From Woeseiaceae bacterium (GTDB lineage: Bacteria > Pseudomonadota > Gammaproteobacteria > Steroidobacterales > Woeseiaceae): a stretch of DNA of 32,054 nt. The DNA is taken from positions 1 to 32,054 of the forward strand of contig JASJBG010000056.1 of NCBI GenBank assembly GCA_030066625.1. Direction: 5' to 3'. Shown piece by piece: positions 1 to 7,856 of this stretch (positions are counted from its first letter, which is position 1; each line of letters begins with the position of its first letter). A model generated the notes under the pieces. The model saw nothing but the letters and a program-made list of their open reading frames with translations. It ran no database searches and had not been told where the DNA came from. The position numbers and the translations under genes were made by a program.

Positions 1-224
1 TCGAGGTCGACCTTGACGAGGCTCGACGCCGACATCTCCTCGAACAACAGCCCGTACGCGTTTATGAGGAAGTGGTCCTCCCCTGACTCCGAGGGGACAC
101 GCGCGGACACGTGCGTGAACACGAGGTCGTCCCAGCCGAAGAGCGCGATCAGCCGGTAACACGCAGCCAGGTTGACGCGCAGCGCCCATTCTTCATCGGA
201 TACCTGTGATCGTACGTCCGTCAT
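1..224 (-). CDS. Class II aldolase/adducin family protein (N-terminal part, runs off left edge)
   Basis: An open frame starts with ATG at 224 on the minus strand and stays open for all 74 visible codons to the window edge. An SD-like GGGAG lies about 9 bases upstream of the ATG. The translation begins MTDVRSQVSDEEWALRVNLA and continues with ACYRLIALFGWDDLVFTHVS and then SARVP, HFLINAYGLLFEEM and SASSLVKVD. The pattern of a helix, then (Y)RL-(I/A)-G-W-x-D-(L/I)-x-x-T-H-V-S-A-R-x-P, then FLIN-x-(Y/F)-G is the N-terminal hallmark of the class II aldolase/adducin fold (L-fuculose-phosphate aldolase-like). The metal-binding histidines would lie beyond the edge, so the substrate cannot be judged. 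Many bacterial members are of unknown function. Confidence 0.8.
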   Translation of the reverse strand, partial: MTDVRSQVSDEEWALRVNLAACYRLIALFGWDDLVFTHVSARVPSESGEDHFLINAYGLLFEEMSASSLVKVDL

Positions 225-372
225 TGTCTTCGCTCCCGCTGGCCTCCGGCCAAGCTTAGACCGTCAGATTATCGGTTGCACGCGTAACTTCCGGCGTCGT
301 CATAAGCCGCGAACTTATGCCTTTTTGGTTGCAACGAAAAACCGACCCGGAGCATCAAACAGACGTAGTAAG

Positions 373-450
373 TACGAAACATACGAGAATCCCTTATGCT
401 GTTTGTTTCGTAACGTTCGGGCGGTGGCGGGTGCGTCACCGCCCTTTTTT
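373..450 (+). ncRNA. Candidate small RNA 3' module (hairpin plus intrinsic terminator)
   Basis: The 225-base gap between the aldolase-like gene and the helicase holds a perfect 9-bp inverted repeat, TACGAAACA (373-381) with TGTTTCGTA (404-412). It is followed 6 bases later by a perfect 8-bp GC-rich hairpin ending in six T (419-450) on the plus strand. No plus-strand gene lies upstream that would need a terminator, since both flanking genes are read leftward. A transcript starting between about 230 and 370 would therefore be a short untranslated RNA. The only promoter-like string I see is TTGCAC near 273 with a poor -10, so the 5' end is unknown. The call is an inference from structure alone. 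Confidence 0.3.
419..450 (+). terminator. Rho-independent terminator
   Basis: GGGCGGTG (419-426) pairs perfectly with CACCGCCC (437-444) around a 10-base loop, and six T follow (445-450). The T-run lies on the plus strand and touches the helicase stop codon. On the minus strand the same hairpin has no T-run after it, so it is not an obvious terminator for the helicase. Confidence 0.75.
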
Positions 451-2546
451 CACCACATCTCCCGCATGCGCGCACCGACGTCGATGCGCGTCGCCGATCG
501 CGGTCCGAGTGCGCCCGGTTCGCCCGCTTCACGACCGCGAAACTCAGCCTGCATCGTCGCCAGCAGGCGGTCGGTCATGAACCGGCTGCGCGCACCGTAA
601 ACGTGCCGGTCGCCGTCGCGCGGCTGCTCGACGACGTGAAAACGGAGCGGTGCTATCAGCGTCAGCGACTGGCGGGCTCGCGTCATCGCCACGTACAAGA
701 GCCTGCGTTCCTCCTCGATCAGCTCCCGCTTGCCGGTGGCGAACTCCGTCGGGAAGCTGCCGTCGGTGACGTTGAGAACGAAAACGGCATCCCACTCCTG
801 GCCCTTCGCCGAGTGCACGGTCGACAGCACCAGGTAGTCTTCATCGAGCAGTGGGTCACCGGACTCGCCGCCTGCAGCAGACGGAGGATCGAGAGTCAGC
901 TCGGTCAGGAAGCGCTCGCGGGTCGGATAGCGACCGGCGATTTGTTCGAGCTGCTCGATATCGGCCTCCCGGGTTTCGACACTGTCGTAGATCCGTTCGA
1001 GCTGCGGCCGATACCAGCGACGCACCTCGGCAAGCTGGGTCTGCCAGCCACGATCGTCGAGCGGCACGCCCGCGAGCGACTTCAGCAAAGCGCAAAATGC
1101 CGGCCACTCGGACCGGGCTGCGGCCGGTGGCTTGAAGTTCTCGAGCGCATCGATCCGGAAGTCGTTGCCGGCCAGCAGGTCGAAACACTTGGCCGCGGTT
1201 CGCGGGCCCATTCCCGGCAGCAGCTTGAGGACCCGGAAGGCGGCGACCTCGTTCTTCGGGTTCTCGGCCCACTTCAAGACCGACAACACGTCTTTGACGT
1301 GCGCGGCTTCCAGGAACTTGAGGCCACCGTACTTGACGTAGGGGATGTTGCGGCTGACCAGTTCGACCTCGAGACGATCGCTCATGTGCGAGCCCCGAAA
1401 CAGCACCGCCTGGTCCTTCAGCATCATGCCTTCCTCGCGATTGGCCAACACCGCGTCGACGACGAACTCGGCCTCGCTGTCGCCATCCTCGACCGTGACG
1501 TAGGTGGGAGGGCCACCGGTCCGGTTGCGCGAGAACAGGTTTTTTCGGTACTGGCGTTCGCTCTCGGCAATCAGGCAGTTAGCGCTGTCGAGTACGGACT
1601 GCGTCGACCGGTAGTTCTCCTCGAGCGTGATGACGGCGGCCGCCGGCAGGAACTGGTCAGGGAAGCTCAGGATGTTCTCGACCTCGGCGGCGCGAAACGA
1701 GTAGATCGACTGCGCGTCGTCGCCGACGACGGTCACGCCGGCGCCGTCGGGCTTCAGCGCCCGCAGGATCTCGGCCTGCACCCGGTTCGTGTCCTGGTAC
1801 TCGTCCACGAGTACGTGATCGAACCACCCGCCGATCGTTTCGGCGAACTCGGTTTCGCCGACGAGGTGTCCCCAGTACAGGAGCAGGTCGTCGTAATCGA
1901 GCGCCTGGTTGTGCTGCTTGCGCTCCACGTACTGCCGGAAGAGCGCCTTGAGCTCTTCCTCCCAGTCGGCGCACCATGGGTACGCGTCGTCGATGGTCGC
2001 GCGCAGCGTGGATTGCGTGTTGACGGTTCGCGAGTAGATCGCGAGACAGGTGTCCTTCTTCGGAAATCGCCGCGAGCGCGCGGACAGGCCCTGCTCGTGG
2101 CGAACGACGTCCATGAGGTCCGCCGCGTCGCCACGATCGAGCACCGAGAAGCCCGGATCGAGGCCCAGGTTGTGGGCGAAGCGGCGCAGCAGCCGATTCG
2201 CGATCGAGTGGTAGGTACCCGACCACGGCAGCATGATCCGCGCCTGCTCTCCCCTTGCCTTAAGGGCGCCACGCACGATCGTCTCGACCCGGCGGGTCAT
2301 TTCCTGAGCCGCGCGGCGGGTAAACGTCAGAAGCAGGATGCGGGCCGGGTCGACCCCTTCCACGACGAGATGAGCAACGCGGTGAGCAAGCGTCATGGTC
2401 TTGCCCGTGCCGGCGCCGGCTATGACGAGCAGCGGCCCAGCGTCGACGCCGCTATCCTCGGACGAATCGCCATACGTGGCTGCCTGCCGCTGGGCGCCAT
2501 TCAGCAAGGCAAGGTAATCCGCGTGCTCGCGTTCGGCCGTTTGCAC
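450..2546 (-). CDS. UvrD/Rep-type superfamily 1 ATP-dependent DNA helicase
   Basis: This 698-residue protein carries the full set of SF1A helicase motifs. A Q-motif-like LNGAQRQAA lies at 15-23, Walker A AGAGTGKT at 43-50, Walker B/motif II LVDEYQDTN at 246-254, and motif III VVGDDAQSIYSFR at 273-285. Motif IV LEENYRST is at 308-315, motif V STVHSAKGQEWDAVFV at 575-590, and motif VI EEERRLLYVAMTRAR at 611-625. The length lies between those of Rep and UvrD, and I see no RecB-like nuclease domain. The start is GTG at 2546, supported by a GGAG 7 bases upstream. A consensus LexA box sits 25 bases upstream, so the gene is probably SOS-induced and acts in 3'-5' unwinding during repair or fork restart. 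Whether it is the genome's only UvrD or a paralogue cannot be told here. Confidence 0.93.
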   Translation of the reverse strand: MQTAEREHADYLALLNGAQRQAATYGDSSEDSGVDAGPLLVIAGAGTGKTMTLAHRVAHLVVEGVDPARILLLTFTRRAAQEMTRRVETIVRGALKARGEQARIMLPWSGTYHSIANRLLRRFAHNLGLDPGFSVLDRGDAADLMDVVRHEQGLSARSRRFPKKDTCLAIYSRTVNTQSTLRATIDDAYPWCADWEEELKALFRQYVERKQHNQALDYDDLLLYWGHLVGETEFAETIGGWFDHVLVDEYQDTNRVQAEILRALKPDGAGVTVVGDDAQSIYSFRAAEVENILSFPDQFLPAAAVITLEENYRSTQSVLDSANCLIAESERQYRKNLFSRNRTGGPPTYVTVEDGDSEAEFVVDAVLANREEGMMLKDQAVLFRGSHMSDRLEVELVSRNIPYVKYGGLKFLEAAHVKDVLSVLKWAENPKNEVAAFRVLKLLPGMGPRTAAKCFDLLAGNDFRIDALENFKPPAAARSEWPAFCALLKSLAGVPLDDRGWQTQLAEVRRWYRPQLERIYDSVETREADIEQLEQIAGRYPTRERFLTELTLDPPSAAGGESGDPLLDEDYLVLSTVHSAKGQEWDAVFVLNVTDGSFPTEFATGKRELIEEERRLLYVAMTRARQSLTLIAPLRFHVVEQPRDGDRHVYGARSRFMTDRLLATMQAEFRGREAGEPGALGPRSATRIDVGARMREMW

Positions 2547-2571
2547 GTCGCTCTCCGGAATCTTGAAGAAT

Positions 2572-2587
2572 CTGTATTTTTATACAG
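2572..2587 (-). promoter_or_regulatory. LexA (SOS) box upstream of the helicase
   Basis: CTGTATTTTTATACAG matches the gammaproteobacterial LexA consensus CTGT-N8-ACAG in all eight conserved positions. Its spacer is pure A/T and the flank reads ACAGTA, as in strong SOS boxes. It lies 25 bases upstream of the helicase GTG start, where it would overlap the promoter. The gene family (UvrD/Rep) fits SOS control. Confidence 0.85.
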
Positions 2588-2589
2588 TA

Positions 2590-2605
2590 CTGGATATATT
2601 TACAA
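2590..2605 (-). promoter_or_regulatory. Degenerate second LexA-like box
   Basis: CTGGATATATTTACAA has the CTGT-N8-ACAG layout with one mismatch in each half, and it starts 18 bases after the first box. It overlaps the stop codon of the upstream hydrolase (2600-2602). Tandem LexA boxes are known at tightly controlled SOS genes. This one is weak and rests on spacing and A/T content. Confidence 0.35.
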
Positions 2606-3493
2606 GAAGCGGCGCAGGAAGCGTTCCAGCGTCGCGGCCAGCGCGCCCGGGGCCTCGAAGTGCATCATGTGACCCGCCGCCTCGATGACCGCCGTTTCGG
2701 CGTTCGGGAATGGCAGGCCGAGGCTGCCGGTGCCCAGTCGCTCGTCGACGGCGTCGGCAAAGGGACTCTGTGCGCCGGCGACCAGCAGCACCGGCGCGTC
2801 GACGTTCCTCCAGCACGCCTCGCTTTCCGCACGCCGGTAGAGCACGGGATTGGGCAGCTTGTGCTTGGGGTCCGCGCGCAGCACGACCTGGCCGTCCCCG
2901 GAACGGGCCCAGCAGCGTGCGACGAACGCCGCCTTGTCCGTGTCCATCGCCGGGTTTCGGCGGTTTATCTTGGCGGCGAGCTCGTCGAAGCTCGCGTAGG
3001 TGGCGAACCCGGGCGCGGCGTTGGCCGCCTCTATCCACTGCCGGTAACGCCCCGGCGCATCGCCAGGGTCGGCATCGCGAAGGCCGAAGCCTTCGACGTT
3101 GGCGAAGGCACGAATCCTCTCCGGGAAGCTGCCGGCATACAGACCCGCGACGTTTGCACCCATGCTGTGGCCGATGAACCGCACCGGCTCGTCGGGGCTC
3201 AGTTTGTCGAGCAGCGCGGCCAGGTCGGCGATGTAGTCAGGAAACCAGTAGGAGGCGACGTCGGCGACGGAGTCGCCGAAGCCGCGAAAGTCGGGCGCCA
3301 CCACGTGCCAGTCATGCTCGAAAGCGTCGACGACGAACTGGAACGTCGCGGCGCAGTCGCCCCAGCCGTGCAGGTAGACGACCAGCGGTGCATCCGCGTC
3401 GCCCCACTCGCTGACCGCATGATCGACACCGCGGAGCGAGTGTCGCGCGATACGCCGTTCGAGGCGCGGCGCGTAGACTTGGGAATCGTTCAT
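2600..3493 (-). CDS. Alpha/beta-fold hydrolase
   Basis: Read from ATG at 3493 this is a 297-residue protein. A TTG 18 bases upstream (3511) is the alternative start; neither has a clear SD. It shows the alpha/beta hydrolase layout: the oxyanion-hole segment VVYLHGWGD (38-46), APDFRGFGDS after strand 4, the nucleophile elbow FIGHSMGANVAG with Ser110, a late strand VLLVAGAQSPF, and a C-terminal catalytic His in AAGHMMHFEAP. The substrate is not predictable from sequence; close families include haloalkane dehalogenase-like and esterase-like enzymes. The protein has no signal peptide, so it is likely cytoplasmic. It lies 53 bases upstream of the helicase on the same strand and is divergent from the permease at 3553. 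Confidence 0.85.
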   Translation of the reverse strand: MNDSQVYAPRLERRIARHSLRGVDHAVSEWGDADAPLVVYLHGWGDCAATFQFVVDAFEHDWHVVAPDFRGFGDSVADVASYWFPDYIADLAALLDKLSPDEPVRFIGHSMGANVAGLYAGSFPERIRAFANVEGFGLRDADPGDAPGRYRQWIEAANAAPGFATYASFDELAAKINRRNPAMDTDKAAFVARCWARSGDGQVVLRADPKHKLPNPVLYRRAESEACWRNVDAPVLLVAGAQSPFADAVDERLGTGSLGLPFPNAETAVIEAAGHMMHFEAPGALAATLERFLRRFL

Positions 3494-3552
3494 GTGGTGG
3501 TTACACTGCAATCACGCATGATCGTGGCCAACAATCACAAACGCCCGCCTGA

Positions 3553-5913
3553 ATGACAACAGAAATTGCCATGGTCCTTGGCATTCTTGCCATCTCGCTG
3601 ATCCTGTTCATCAGCGAGGTCATTCGTATGGACCTCGTCGCACTGCTGGTGCTGGGTGCGCTCGCGATTACCGGCCTCGTCACGGCCGACGAGGCGCTGG
3701 CCGGATTCTCGAACAGCGCCGTCGTGACGGTCTGGGCCATGTTTATCCTGAGCGAGGGGCTGACCCGGACCGGTATAGCCGACATCATAGGTCGACAAGT
3801 GATGCGGGTCGCGGGTACCCGCGAGATCTCGATGATTGTCGTGATCATGATCACCGGGGCCGTGCTGTCGGCGTTCATGAACAATATCGGCGTCGCGGCC
3901 CTGATGCTGCCCGTCGTCGTCGACATCGCCCGGCGGACCCGCATCCCGCCCTCGCGACTGCTCATGCCGCTCGCTTACTCGACACTGCTGGGCGGCCTGA
4001 TGACCCTTATCGGCACGCCGCCGAACCTGCTGATCAGCCAGGCGCTGGTTGACGCCGGCGAGACGACGTTCGGATTGTTCGACTTCACGCCGATCGGCGC
4101 CGGCGTCATGTTCGTGGGCGTGCTGTTCGTCGCGCTGTTCGGCCGGATGCTGCTGCCGAAGACCAAGACCAAGCAGGACAAGCACGTCAGCCAGCGCAGC
4201 CTCCGCTCGCGTTACAAACTCCACGAGCGCACCTTCCTGATGCGCGTACCGACCAGCTCGGTGCTGGTCGGCAAGACGCTCGCCGAGAGCCGCATCGGCA
4301 GTTCAACGGGCCTCATCATCCTGTCGATGATGCGCGACGGCCGCAGCGAAACGTTGCCGAGCCGGCAGACGGTGCTGCGCGGCGGCGATGGACTGCTCGT
4401 GCAGGGACGCGTGGACCAGTTTCGCGAACTGCGCCGCTGGAGCGACCTCGTGATTGAACGCGAGGCACCGGTCCTGAAGTCGATGGTTGCCTCCAAGGTC
4501 CGCTATGCAGAGGCCACGGTCGCGGAAGGCTCGCCGCTGGTCAATGAACTGATTCGGCACGCCGGCTTTCGCACTCGTTTCGATGTTGCCGTGGTGGGCC
4601 TCATGCGCAAGGGTGGTTACCGCCTGACCAACCTCGCCTACGTCCCGCTCAAGGCCGGCGACCGCGTGCTGGTACAGGGGGAGGCCGATGCTGTCAGCCA
4701 GCTCGAGCGGCACTCGGACTTCGACGATGTCAGCGTCTACACCGAGGACGAGCTCGCCGAGCGGTACCAGTCGGATGAGCGCATGTTCGTCGTTCGGCTG
4801 CCGAAGGACTCGGACCTCGATGGCGCGACGCTCGCCAAGAGCCGGCTGGCCGACGTGTTCGACTTCCGCGTACTCGCGGTCTTCCGTGACGGCAAGCTTA
4901 AGGTCATGCCGCGCGGTGGCGAGGTCCTGGACGGCGGCGACTTGCTGCTGATCGAAGGCCAGCCGACCGACCTCGACGTGTTGCGCGGTCTGCAGGAACT
5001 CGAAATCGACACCAAGCTGCCGGCGAATCTTGGTGCGTTCGACTCCGAGCGGCTGACACTGATGGACGCCACGCTCGACCCGCGTACGCGGCTCGCCGGC
5101 AAAACCGTCGGCGAGCTCAACTTCCGCGAGCGCTACGGTATCGAACTCGCGGGAATCTGGCGCGAGGGCGAACCGGTCGGTACGGACCTCGCCGACGAGC
5201 GCCTGCAGATCGGCGACGCGCTCCTGCTGCTGGGGCCGCGCGACCGCCTCCAGCTGCTCGCGACCGACTCGGACTTCCTGGTGCTGACGCCGCTCGGCCA
5301 GGAACCGCCCGACACGCGCAGGGCACCAATTGCTGCGCTGATCATGACGGCCGTCGTGGTCAGCGTGATGCTCGGCTACGCACCGATCTCAATTGCTGCC
5401 GTGGTCGGCGGAACCGTTATGGTACTGCTCGGCTGCCTGTCGATGGAGCAGGCCTATCGCGCGATCGACTGGCGAGCGATCTTCCTTATCGCCGGTATGC
5501 TGCCGCTCGGAACGGCGATGCAGGAAACCGGCGCTGCCACCTTCCTTGCCGACCAGGTCATGAACCTGCTGGGCGATTCGGGTCCCTGGCCCGTCATCAT
5601 GGGCCTCTACATCCTGACTGCCATGGCGACGATGATCATCCCGACCGCGGCGCTCGTGGTCCTGATGTCGCCGATCGTGCTGTCCGCCATGTCCGACCTC
5701 GGCATTGCGCCGCACACCGCGATGATGGCGGTCGCGATGGCGGCCTCGGCCAGCTTCACGAGCCCGATCTCGCACCCGGCCAACATTCTCGTCATGGGTC
5801 CCGGCGGCTACCGCTTCGTCGACTACCTCAAGGTCGGCGTGCCGTTGACCATCGTCGTGTTCATCACGGTGATGGTGCTGCTGCCGATCCTCTGGCCGCT
5901 CACGCCGCTTTGA
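3553..5913 (+). CDS. SLC13/DASS-type permease with four RCK_C (TrkA-C) domains
   Basis: A 786-residue membrane protein in two transport halves. The N-terminal half (about 1-200) has hydrophobic segments, the repeat FMNNIGVAALMLPVV, and the substrate-loop motif LIGTPPNLLIS. The C-terminal half (about 590-786) ends with the matching FTSPISHPANILVMGP. Between them lie four consecutive segments with the RCK_C pattern (an opening x-V-x-x-x-S-x-L-x-G-x-T-L-A-x-S helix and a closing GD-x-L-L-(V/I)-x-G strand). They fall at about 225-300, 310-395, 405-480 and 500-580. This fits the divalent anion:Na+ symporter group (sulfate, dicarboxylate or similar); RCK_C domains usually bind small ligands that gate transport. 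The substrate is unknown. The next gene starts 16 bases after the stop, suggesting co-transcription with the flavoprotein. Confidence 0.88.
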   Translation: MTTEIAMVLGILAISLILFISEVIRMDLVALLVLGALAITGLVTADEALAGFSNSAVVTVWAMFILSEGLTRTGIADIIGRQVMRVAGTREISMIVVIMITGAVLSAFMNNIGVAALMLPVVVDIARRTRIPPSRLLMPLAYSTLLGGLMTLIGTPPNLLISQALVDAGETTFGLFDFTPIGAGVMFVGVLFVALFGRMLLPKTKTKQDKHVSQRSLRSRYKLHERTFLMRVPTSSVLVGKTLAESRIGSSTGLIILSMMRDGRSETLPSRQTVLRGGDGLLVQGRVDQFRELRRWSDLVIEREAPVLKSMVASKVRYAEATVAEGSPLVNELIRHAGFRTRFDVAVVGLMRKGGYRLTNLAYVPLKAGDRVLVQGEADAVSQLERHSDFDDVSVYTEDELAERYQSDERMFVVRLPKDSDLDGATLAKSRLADVFDFRVLAVFRDGKLKVMPRGGEVLDGGDLLLIEGQPTDLDVLRGLQELEIDTKLPANLGAFDSERLTLMDATLDPRTRLAGKTVGELNFRERYGIELAGIWREGEPVGTDLADERLQIGDALLLLGPRDRLQLLATDSDFLVLTPLGQEPPDTRRAPIAALIMTAVVVSVMLGYAPISIAAVVGGTVMVLLGCLSMEQAYRAIDWRAIFLIAGMLPLGTAMQETGAATFLADQVMNLLGDSGPWPVIMGLYILTAMATMIIPTAALVVLMSPIVLSAMSDLGIAPHTAMMAVAMAASASFTSPISHPANILVMGPGGYRFVDYLKVGVPLTIVVFITVMVLLPILWPLTPL

Positions 5914-5929
5914 TCGACGGATTGAAACA

Positions 5930-7138
5930 ATGAAAGAGCAGATCGTAATCGTCGGCGCTGGCCACGCAGCGGGCCAGGTCGTCGCCACGCTGAAGCAGAA
6001 GAAGTTCGCCGGCAGGATCGTGCTGATCGGCGACGAGCCATTTCTGCCGTACCAGCGCCCACCGCTGTCGAAAAAGTACCTGGCCGGCGAGCTGCCCGCG
6101 GAACGGCTGCACGTAAAGCCCGAAAGCTTCTATGCCGACGAGCAGATCGAGCTCAAGCTCGGCACGCGCGTCGCTGCCATCGATACGCAGGCGGCAACGG
6201 TGACTACCGCGGATGGCGACGCAGTCCGCTATGACAAGCTGATACTGGCCACAGGGTCGCGCGTGCGGCGGCTCGAGATACCCGGCGCCGACCTCGCCGG
6301 CATCCACTACGTTCGTAGTATCGCCGACGTCGAGGCCATGCAGTCCGCGTTCGTGCCGGGCGCACGCGCGGTCATTATCGGCGCCGGCTACATCGGCCTC
6401 GAGGTCGCGGCAGTTGCACGGCAGCTAGGGCTCGAGGTCAGCGTTGTCGAAACGGCGCCGCGCGTCATGAGCCGCGTCGTCTGCCCCGAGGTGTCGGCGT
6501 TCTACGAGCGCCAGCATGCGGCGCACGGCGTAGAGCTGCTGCTGAACACGGGAACGGAATCGTTTACGGGCGACGATCAGGTCGACGGCGTAAAGCTTGC
6601 CGATGGCCGGCGCCTCGATGCCGACGTCGTCGTCGTCGGTGTCGGCATCCTGCCGAACACCGAACTGGCCGAGGCCGCGGGCCTCGAAACGGCGAACGGT
6701 ATCGTCGTCGACGATCACTGTCGCACCAGCGCCGCCGATGTGTTCGCGGTCGGCGACTGCACCTGCCACCCTAATGCGATCTACAATCGCAATGTCCGCC
6801 TCGAGTCCGTACACAACGCGCTCGAGCAGGCGAAGACGGCTGCCGCGAATGCCTGCGGCGACGACGTGGCGTATTCGCAGGTGCCCTGGTTCTGGTCGGA
6901 CCAGTACGACATCAAGCTGCAGATCGCCGGACTGTCCCAAGGCTACGACGATGTGCTGACCCGCGGTGACCCGGAGGAGGCCTCGTTCTCGTGCGTCTAC
7001 CTGAAGGAAGGGCGCGTCATCGCCGTCGATGCGGTCAACGCTCCGAAGGACTTCATGCAGTCGAAAGCGCTGATCGCCAGCCGGGCGACACCGGATCGCG
7101 AGCGGCTGCAAAGTGAGGCGTTGAAGGAACTTGCCTGA
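5930..7138 (+). CDS. FAD/NAD(P)-dependent ferredoxin (rubredoxin/putidaredoxin) reductase-like flavoprotein
   Basis: A 402-residue protein of the pyridine nucleotide-disulfide oxidoreductase fold. The N-terminal FAD dinucleotide motif is IVGAGHAAGQ (about 7-16), followed by the PYQRPPLSKKYL segment typical of the rhodocoxin/putidaredoxin/ferredoxin reductase group. A second dinucleotide motif, IIGAGYIGLEVAA, binds NAD(P)H. The FAD-ribityl motif DVFAVGDC follows, and then a C-terminal reductase domain (VPWFWSDQYDIKLQIAGL). There is no CxxxxC redox pair, as expected for this electron-transfer subfamily. The partner iron-sulfur protein or monooxygenase is not nearby. It probably forms an operon with the permease. 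Confidence 0.9.
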   Translation: MKEQIVIVGAGHAAGQVVATLKQKKFAGRIVLIGDEPFLPYQRPPLSKKYLAGELPAERLHVKPESFYADEQIELKLGTRVAAIDTQAATVTTADGDAVRYDKLILATGSRVRRLEIPGADLAGIHYVRSIADVEAMQSAFVPGARAVIIGAGYIGLEVAAVARQLGLEVSVVETAPRVMSRVVCPEVSAFYERQHAAHGVELLLNTGTESFTGDDQVDGVKLADGRRLDADVVVVGVGILPNTELAEAAGLETANGIVVDDHCRTSAADVFAVGDCTCHPNAIYNRNVRLESVHNALEQAKTAAANACGDDVAYSQVPWFWSDQYDIKLQIAGLSQGYDDVLTRGDPEEASFSCVYLKEGRVIAVDAVNAPKDFMQSKALIASRATPDRERLQSEALKELA

Positions 7139-7157
7139 GGCTGGGGCCTGAGGCTGG

Positions 7158-7856
7158 CTAGGGCTCGTTGAGCGCCGCGTTGCGTGCGGGCAGGTCGACA
7201 ATGATCTGGCCATCAACGGCGACGGGGCCGGTCTCCGCAGAATATGCCGTTGCCTTCAGCATCTCGATTGCCTCGGATTCGAGGTCACGGAAGACGCCGC
7301 TGCCGCCGTGTACCCAACCGGTACCGAGCGCACCGGGCCCGCTGGTGATCGTGCCATTCCAATTGCCGCGCCAACTGTCGCCGGAATTCCAGTGGGCGGG
7401 CACGACAATCTCGCGAAGAAAATTCCAGTGATTCTCGGTTTGCTCGATGAGCATCGTGCCCTGGCCTGGCAAATACACGTACCACACGCTGTGTTCGAGA
7501 ACCTCGCCGTTCAGGAGGCGCGTACTCTCGGACGGCGATGAAAACTTGACGCCGATACCGGCGGTCTCGTTGCGGCCGTTCCGCAGCATCGTCACCATCG
7601 CATCGGTGTCCCTGATCGATGCCTCCCAGAGCTGCAGTACGCGCTCGGGGTACGGCGGGACGCGCGACTCGCCGTCATTCGTATAGATAATTGCATCGCC
7701 GGCGACCGCGGAGAAGCCGAGACTCAGCTGCTGCGAATCGCTGACGGATAGCGGCGAGATCCGCGACTCGGAGGTCAGCGGATTGAAGTACAGCAAACCA
7801 ATGGCGACGAACGCGCCGGAGACGATGCCGAGGAGAAGTGTGAGCAGATACTTCAT
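7158..7856 (-). CDS. Membrane-anchored protein of unknown function (paralogue of the upstream neighbour)
   Basis: I do not recognise this 232-residue protein. It opens with one hydrophobic segment (about 3-24, MKYLLTLLLGIVSGAFVAIG) and has no further membrane span, so it is probably anchored in the inner membrane with a periplasmic domain. The central stretch MLRNGRNETAGIGVKFSS ... VWYVYLPGQGTML aligns by eye with KLRNSRDTVVGVASRF ... VEWVLHLPARGSVY of the neighbour at 7853-8449, as do the surrounding N-terminal anchor and C-terminal parts. The ATG overlaps the upstream gene's stop by 4 bases (ATGA), so the two are translationally coupled. Its stop lies 20 bases from that of the convergent flavoprotein gene. 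Confidence 0.8.
   Translation of the reverse strand: MKYLLTLLLGIVSGAFVAIGLLYFNPLTSESRISPLSVSDSQQLSLGFSAVAGDAIIYTNDGESRVPPYPERVLQLWEASIRDTDAMVTMLRNGRNETAGIGVKFSSPSESTRLLNGEVLEHSVWYVYLPGQGTMLIEQTENHWNFLREIVVPAHWNSGDSWRGNWNGTITSGPGALGTGWVHGGSGVFRDLESEAIEMLKATAYSAETGPVAVDGQIIVDLPARNAALNEP

Noticed and set aside
603-2672. Long 689-codon plus-strand frame opposite the helicase
   Set aside because: It is a shadow of the GC-rich helicase gene: the minus strand carries all SF1 motifs, while the plus frame shows no domain and runs across the LexA box.
7130-7160. GAGGCTGG direct repeat between the converging genes
   Set aside because: Two short imperfect copies only; no larger repeat array or terminator structure.
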